Source: Deltaproteobacteria bacterium (lineage in GTDB: Bacteria; Myxococcota_A; UBA9160; UBA6930). Taken from it: a stretch of 64,000 nt of DNA. The stretch lies in assembly GCA_029261795.1 (NCBI GenBank), contig JAJDAP010000033.1:1-64000 (forward strand), given 5' to 3'. Under the pieces are notes generated by a model. That model saw nothing but the letters and a program-made list of their open reading frames with translations. It did no database searches and had not been told where the DNA came from. This document shows positions 59,799 to 64,000 of the stretch, in pieces. The translations under genes were made by a program, and so were the position numbers. How positions within the stretch are numbered: the first letter of the stretch is position 1; each line of letters starts with the position of its first letter.

Positions 59799-60662
59799 AT
59801 GTCGACCATGCGAGCCACCACGACGGTTGCACTCTGCGCGATCGCGATGTTAGTCGCGCAGGCCGCCGCCGCCTACGACGTCGTGCCCGTCACGGATGGA
59901 GGCAAGATCTCGGGAACGATCTCGGTCGTTGGTGACATCCCCTCGCTCCGGCGCTTCAAGGTCGAGAAGACCCCCGAAGTCTGTGGCACCGACGACCGGT
60001 TGGTGGCCGAGATCCGCGCCACGAACGGGAAGCTGGCGGATGTGGTGGTGCACCTCGAAGAAGTGGACGCCGGCAAGCCCTACCCGAAGGAAGAGGCCCA
60101 GGGCGGCCCTCCTGAGACCGCCTTCCACTCACAGGTAGCCGGGGGCAATGGCGAGTTTCCGGGAACCACCATCAAGCCCAAGAAGTGCATCTTCGGGCCC
60201 TACACCGGCGTGATCGCACAGGGCAAGATGCTGAACTTCCGGAACCAGGATCCGGTGAAGCACAGCCCGCACACCTACGCCTCCAGGGGTCGCGTGAAGA
60301 CGACCATGCACAACGAAGATCTCGAAGGCGAGGGCAAGCTCGATCTCGAGATCAAGTTCGAGAAGGATTCGACCAACGTCCTGAAGCTCGAGTGCGACCA
60401 GCACGAGCACATGCAGAACTGGTTCCGCAAGGTCGAGAACCCGTATTACGCGTTCTCCGGCGAAGATGGGACGTTCGAGATCGGCGAGGTTCCGCCGGGC
60501 ACCTACAAGCTGATTGCGTGGCACCCCAAGTTCAAGCGGGAGAAGACGCAGAAGGTGACCGTGTCCGAGAACGGAACCGTCGAAGCGAGCTTCGAATTCA
60601 AGTCGCGAGTCCGGAAGGTAGCCCCCGCACCGGTCGCCGCGGGAACAGGAGCAGGTGAATGA
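59799..60662 (+). CDS. Exported cupredoxin-like protein with carboxypeptidase-regulatory-like domain
   Basis: This 287-residue protein has a signal peptide (VALCAIAMLVAQAAAA). A cupredoxin-like core has candidate copper ligands His155/His158 (KHSPHTY), Cys199, His202 and Met205 (ECDQHEHMQNW). A C-terminal CarboxypepD_reg-like domain follows (DGTFEIGEVPPGTYKLIAWH). The mature end is Ala/Pro-rich. It probably binds type 1 copper and passes electrons or delivers copper. GGGAG precedes ATG 59799. Its stop overlaps the start of the multicopper oxidase (ATGA), linking the two. Confidence 0.8.
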   Translation: MSTMRATTTVALCAIAMLVAQAAAAYDVVPVTDGGKISGTISVVGDIPSLRRFKVEKTPEVCGTDDRLVAEIRATNGKLADVVVHLEEVDAGKPYPKEEAQGGPPETAFHSQVAGGNGEFPGTTIKPKKCIFGPYTGVIAQGKMLNFRNQDPVKHSPHTYASRGRVKTTMHNEDLEGEGKLDLEIKFEKDSTNVLKLECDQHEHMQNWFRKVENPYYAFSGEDGTFEIGEVPPGTYKLIAWHPKFKREKTQKVTVSENGTVEASFEFKSRVRKVAPAPVAAGTGAGE

Positions 60663-63600
60663 GCGCAGCGGCTCATTGCGCTCCCGGGGCGCTCGCTCGC
60701 CTTGTGCTTGCCCTCGCTCTCGCTGGCGGCCTTGTCGTCAGCGGCAGCGCGGCATATGGCCATGGCGAGGAGAGAACCAAGGAAGCCGAGGACGCGAGCC
60801 AGAGCATCTACTCGGGAGCGGCTGGGATTCCTGCCGCGATCAACCTGGGCTTGACGGGAAGAAAGGGGAGCATCGATCCGAGCCTGGCGGCTCGCCACCT
60901 GATGGAAAAGCAGAAGGTTGCCCTGGAGGGCACCTACACCCAGTCCGGGAAACAACATTTCGGCGGCGACCTGCGTGAGGATGTTCGCCTGGTCCGAACC
61001 GCGACCGATTCGGTTCGCCGCGGCCACCGTTGCCCCGCCGATGTCACGAAGCGCGTCTTCGACGTGACCGCCATCAACGTCGACATCACGCTCAACCAGT
61101 ACCACGACTTCTACCCCGGCTACATGTACGTGCTGACGGAAAACATCGAGAAGGTGCGGGAAGAGGAGCAGCGCAACGAAGACGCGCGTTACGAGCTGAA
61201 CGATCCCGGCGCCGTCACCAATGGCCTCTCGGGCGACATCATCCAGCCGCTCGCGATCCGCGTGAACCAGGGCGAATGCCTGGTGGTGAACCTTTCCAAC
61301 GAGGTGGAGGACGAAGACGTCAGCTTCCACCTGCACGGCTCCAGTCTCGTCGTGGCCGCGACGGGAGAACCGGCGAGCGCGGTGAACCCCGACACGAACG
61401 TCGCACCGGGCGAGAGCCAGGCATTCGAGTGGCACGTCGCGTACAGCCAGCAGGAGGGCGTCCACCAGGTTCACAGCCACAACCACACACAGGCCGCCAC
61501 GGGAATGTTCGGAACCGTGACCGTCGAGCCGGAAGGGTCGCGCTACCTGAGCCCCTACACGGGAGAGCCGATCAAGAGTGGCTGGCTGGCCATGATCGAA
61601 GACCCCAATGGCCCGGACTTCCGCGAGTTCGTGGTCGTCTATCACGAGACCGGCGATGGCGAGATGCGCCCGCTCAACATCGACGAAGAGATGATCTCCC
61701 AGCGCGATCCGACTGCGCACAACTACCTCTCCGCTGGAAAGGCGCTGAACTACCGGAGTGAGCCCTTCGGAAACGGTCTCCGAAAGGAGGAAGAACTCTT
61801 CGGTCTGATGGACGAGTCGCAGTCCTACAGCTCCTATCACAACGGCGATCCCTCGACTCCGATTCCGCGTTCCTATCTCGGCGACCCGGCCAAGTGGCGG
61901 CTCGTCCACGGCGGTACGGAGGTCTTCCATTCCCACCACCTGCACGGTGGCGCGATCCGCTGGCGCCGGCAGTCCGAACTCGAGCAGGAGCTCGACCTGT
62001 TCGGGTCCGCCAACGAAAACCTGGCCACGAACGGGCCGATCAAGTATCCCCCGATCCAGGTCGCCTCGAACCGGGTCGACGTGCAATCGCTGGGTCCGGC
62101 AGAGACCCACGATCTGGTGATCGAGTGTGGCTCGGGCGGTTGTCAGCGGACGGCGGGCGACTTCCTGTATCACTGCCACGTCGTCCACCACTACGTGGCA
62201 GGGATGTGGTCCTTCTGGCGCACCTACAACACGCTGCAGGTCGACGGCGCGAGGACCGACACGATGCCCGCGCTGGCCGAGCTGCCCGATCGACACGGCG
62301 GGATGCTCGCGGCCGTGGATTCGACCCAGCTGGTGGGGAAGACCGTCGAGTGGTTCGGGAAGGAGTTCGAGATTGCCGACCTCGACGCCAGTACCGACCT
62401 CGAGAAGAACGTCTTCTCCCTGACGGACTGGGTCGAGATGCAGTTGCCGCCGAAGGGGCTGCCCGGAAAGAAGCAGGACTGGAAGGAACAGATCCTCGCC
62501 TATGACTCGAGCGTCTGGAACTGGGATCGGAAAGGCGCGCTCTATCTGGGCGAACCGGAAACGATGGTCCAATGGGCGAAGTACAAGCCTGCCTGGATGG
62601 GCAACGAGCCCGGCGACCGGCCCGCGTTGCTATTCGACCCGGCAACGGGCAAGCGCGCATTCCCGGGAATGCGGCCCCACTTCGGCAAGCGCCCACCGTT
62701 CAGTCCGGACAAGAACCCGGCGCCATTCCTCGAGCCGATCCACCGCCAGGCGAACGGTGCCAACAGCGCCAACGTCGCTCGCCCCGGGGAGAACGGGCCG
62801 TGGAGCCTGTGTCCACGGGAGGCCGACTCAACGAGCCAGCGTAAGCAGTTCAACATCCACGCGATCGCTACGCCGATCACCATGTCCGAGGCGAAGTGGG
62901 GGCAAGCGGCCATCACGGATCCGCAGGGCCAGCTCTACGTGCTTCACGAAGAGGAAGAGAGGATCCGCGCGAATAACGAGCTGAAGGTTCCGCTCGTCGT
63001 TCGCATGAACGTCCACGACTGCGCGGATGTGATTCTCACCAACGAGATTCCGGACGATCACGAGAACCTCTACTCCAGCAAAGTGAACATGCACATCCAC
63101 TTCGTGCAGTTCGACGTCCAGGCCTCGGACGGTGTGATCACGGGAATGAACTACGAACAGTCGGTCCGCCCGTTCACGATCCTCGAAGACGAAGGCAAGG
63201 GGATGGGCACCCCGCAGAACACCCTGACGAAATCCAGGGCGAAGGCCGGTGCCACCTCGATCAAGGTCGAGGACGCCAGCATCTACCAGGAGGGCGTCCA
63301 GGTCGGCGTCGGGATGGACGCCGTCGGACGTCTCGACATCCGGGAGATCGAGAAGATCAAGGGCAATACCCTGGTCTTCAGTGAGCCGCTCAGCCACGAA
63401 CACAAGAAGGGCGAGTTCGTCAGCACCGAGTTCGTACGCTACCGCTGGTATGCCGATTCGGATTTCGGAATCACCTACTGGCACGACCACGTCTATGGCC
63501 TGACCTCGTGGGGCCACGGCCTGTTCGGTTCGACGATCATCGAACCCAAGGGCTCCACCTATCACGACCCCGTCACCGGTCGGCCGGTTCGCAGCGGAAA

Positions 63601-64000
63601 TGTCGTCGACATCCACACGACCGAACCGGTCTCCTCCCAGGTGACCGGCAGCTTCCGCGAATTCGTGATGCAGATCCAGGACAGCAACCCCACCACCGAA
63701 ACCCAGGTGATCGCGGGTGCGGTGCCCAACAAGAAGCCCAGCCCGGAAGCCGAGCCGAACACCATCAACGCGCTCGGAAGCATGGATTCGTGGAGCCTGC
63801 CGCTGAATGCGTTCAGCTACCTGAACGGCGGCGATCGCACCTCGGGTGGCTCGATCGGGCTGCGAGTCGAGCCGCTGCATCGACGCCTGCGCGCCAACAG
63901 CGACGCGTCCGTCCTGTTCAGCAGCGTCGAACACGGCGATCCCGACACGCCCCTGGTGAACGCCTATCTCGGCGATCCCATCGTGATCCGCGCCCTGGCC
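60659..64000 (+). CDS. Very large multicopper oxidase, 3' end outside the window
   Basis: The frame is open from ATG 60659 to the window end (1114 codons, no stop). It has a signal peptide (LARLVLALALAGGLVVSGSAAYG). A full four-motif copper set lies in the first half: FHLHG (His224/226), VHSHNH, HSHHLHG and HCHVVHHYVAGM (from His505). A second, incomplete set lies further on: MHIHF (His812/814) and YWHDHVYG (His942/944). Size and multi-domain layout resemble MnxG-type Mn(II) oxidases and ceruloplasmin-like enzymes more than ~500-residue laccases. A copper, Mn or Fe oxidation role is inferred. The ATG overlaps the cupredoxin gene stop. Confidence 0.85.
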   Translation, partial: MSAAAHCAPGALARLVLALALAGGLVVSGSAAYGHGEERTKEAEDASQSIYSGAAGIPAAINLGLTGRKGSIDPSLAARHLMEKQKVALEGTYTQSGKQHFGGDLREDVRLVRTATDSVRRGHRCPADVTKRVFDVTAINVDITLNQYHDFYPGYMYVLTENIEKVREEEQRNEDARYELNDPGAVTNGLSGDIIQPLAIRVNQGECLVVNLSNEVEDEDVSFHLHGSSLVVAATGEPASAVNPDTNVAPGESQAFEWHVAYSQQEGVHQVHSHNHTQAATGMFGTVTVEPEGSRYLSPYTGEPIKSGWLAMIEDPNGPDFREFVVVYHETGDGEMRPLNIDEEMISQRDPTAHNYLSAGKALNYRSEPFGNGLRKEEELFGLMDESQSYSSYHNGDPSTPIPRSYLGDPAKWRLVHGGTEVFHSHHLHGGAIRWRRQSELEQELDLFGSANENLATNGPIKYPPIQVASNRVDVQSLGPAETHDLVIECGSGGCQRTAGDFLYHCHVVHHYVAGMWSFWRTYNTLQVDGARTDTMPALAELPDRHGGMLAAVDSTQLVGKTVEWFGKEFEIADLDASTDLEKNVFSLTDWVEMQLPPKGLPGKKQDWKEQILAYDSSVWNWDRKGALYLGEPETMVQWAKYKPAWMGNEPGDRPALLFDPATGKRAFPGMRPHFGKRPPFSPDKNPAPFLEPIHRQANGANSANVARPGENGPWSLCPREADSTSQRKQFNIHAIATPITMSEAKWGQAAITDPQGQLYVLHEEEERIRANNELKVPLVVRMNVHDCADVILTNEIPDDHENLYSSKVNMHIHFVQFDVQASDGVITGMNYEQSVRPFTILEDEGKGMGTPQNTLTKSRAKAGATSIKVEDASIYQEGVQVGVGMDAVGRLDIREIEKIKGNTLVFSEPLSHEHKKGEFVSTEFVRYRWYADSDFGITYWHDHVYGLTSWGHGLFGSTIIEPKGSTYHDPVTGRPVRSGNVVDIHTTEPVSSQVTGSFREFVMQIQDSNPTTETQVIAGAVPNKKPSPEAEPNTINALGSMDSWSLPLNAFSYLNGGDRTSGGSIGLRVEPLHRRLRANSDASVLFSSVEHGDPDTPLVNAYLGDPIVIRALA

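Noticed and set aside
60503-62572. A 689-codon minus-strand open frame
   Set aside because: It is antisense to the multicopper oxidase, whose frame carries all four copper motifs. The antisense translation has no recognisable domain.

Overview
The window is about 64 kb of GC-rich, densely packed DNA from a heterotrophic Gram-negative bacterium. Evidence for this includes lipoproteins, a PQQ/cytochrome c dehydrogenase, a complete Na+-NQR operon and a PEP-CTERM-like protein. The gene mix (many CoA-ester enzymes, CaiB/BaiF transferase, heteromeric acyl-CoA dehydrogenases, Rieske oxygenase, DUF1214, DUF3604, VOC and DUF5655 proteins) recalls large-genome marine or soil proteobacterial lineages, such as groups formerly called Deltaproteobacteria. 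That placement is inference; no rRNA or tRNA gene is present to test it. No phage, IS transposase or CRISPR array was found.

Layout. 0-5 kb (minus strand): metX, an alpha/beta hydrolase, an Smr protein and a PQQ-cytochrome c alcohol dehydrogenase. 5-14 kb: a thioredoxin-domain fusion protein divergent from a FATP-type acyl-CoA synthetase, a tandem DsbA/HCCA-isomerase-like protein, epoxide hydrolase, GST, enoyl-CoA hydratase, TetR, SDR and MaoC hydratase. Two promoters here share a conserved dyad that could be the operator of the local TetR. 14-29 kb: amidohydrolase, an amber-interrupted propeller gene, a double CaiB/BaiF protein, an MFS/flavoprotein pair, VOC protein, DUF3604 lipoprotein and an SDR-TauD-phosphotransferase operon. 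29-40 kb: nucleoside hydrolase, DUF1214 and PNPOx-like proteins, then a maturation-complete Na+-NQR locus (nqrABCDEF, apbE, a LiaF-like protein, nqrM). 40-49 kb: CBS protein, secreted matrixin-like protease, enoyl-CoA hydratase, microsomal-type epoxide hydrolase, a Rieske-ADH-DUF1080 operon and a two-subunit acyl-CoA dehydrogenase. 49-57 kb: cyclase-like/TPR protein, a frameshifted DUF1214 gene, a four-gene minus-strand operon containing a TetR gene with no visible start codon, and an SCP-x-like thiolase homologue. 57-64 kb: a secreted protein, ECF sigma factor plus anti-sigma candidate, a cupredoxin-like protein and a very large multicopper oxidase that runs off the window.

Taken together the genes suggest oxidative breakdown of lipophilic or cyclic acyl substrates: CoA activation, dehydrogenation, hydration, epoxide opening and glutathione-linked detoxification. 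Electrons would enter a sodium-pumping respiratory chain. A separate metal-oxidation module lies at the right edge.

The most unusual non-coding structures are two perfect long palindromes (14197-14300 and 42556-42645). They are nearly identical, yet their differences occur on both arms so that pairing stays perfect. One of them buries the ribosome binding site of the following gene. A four-unit 19-bp tandem repeat sits inside the nqr maturation locus.
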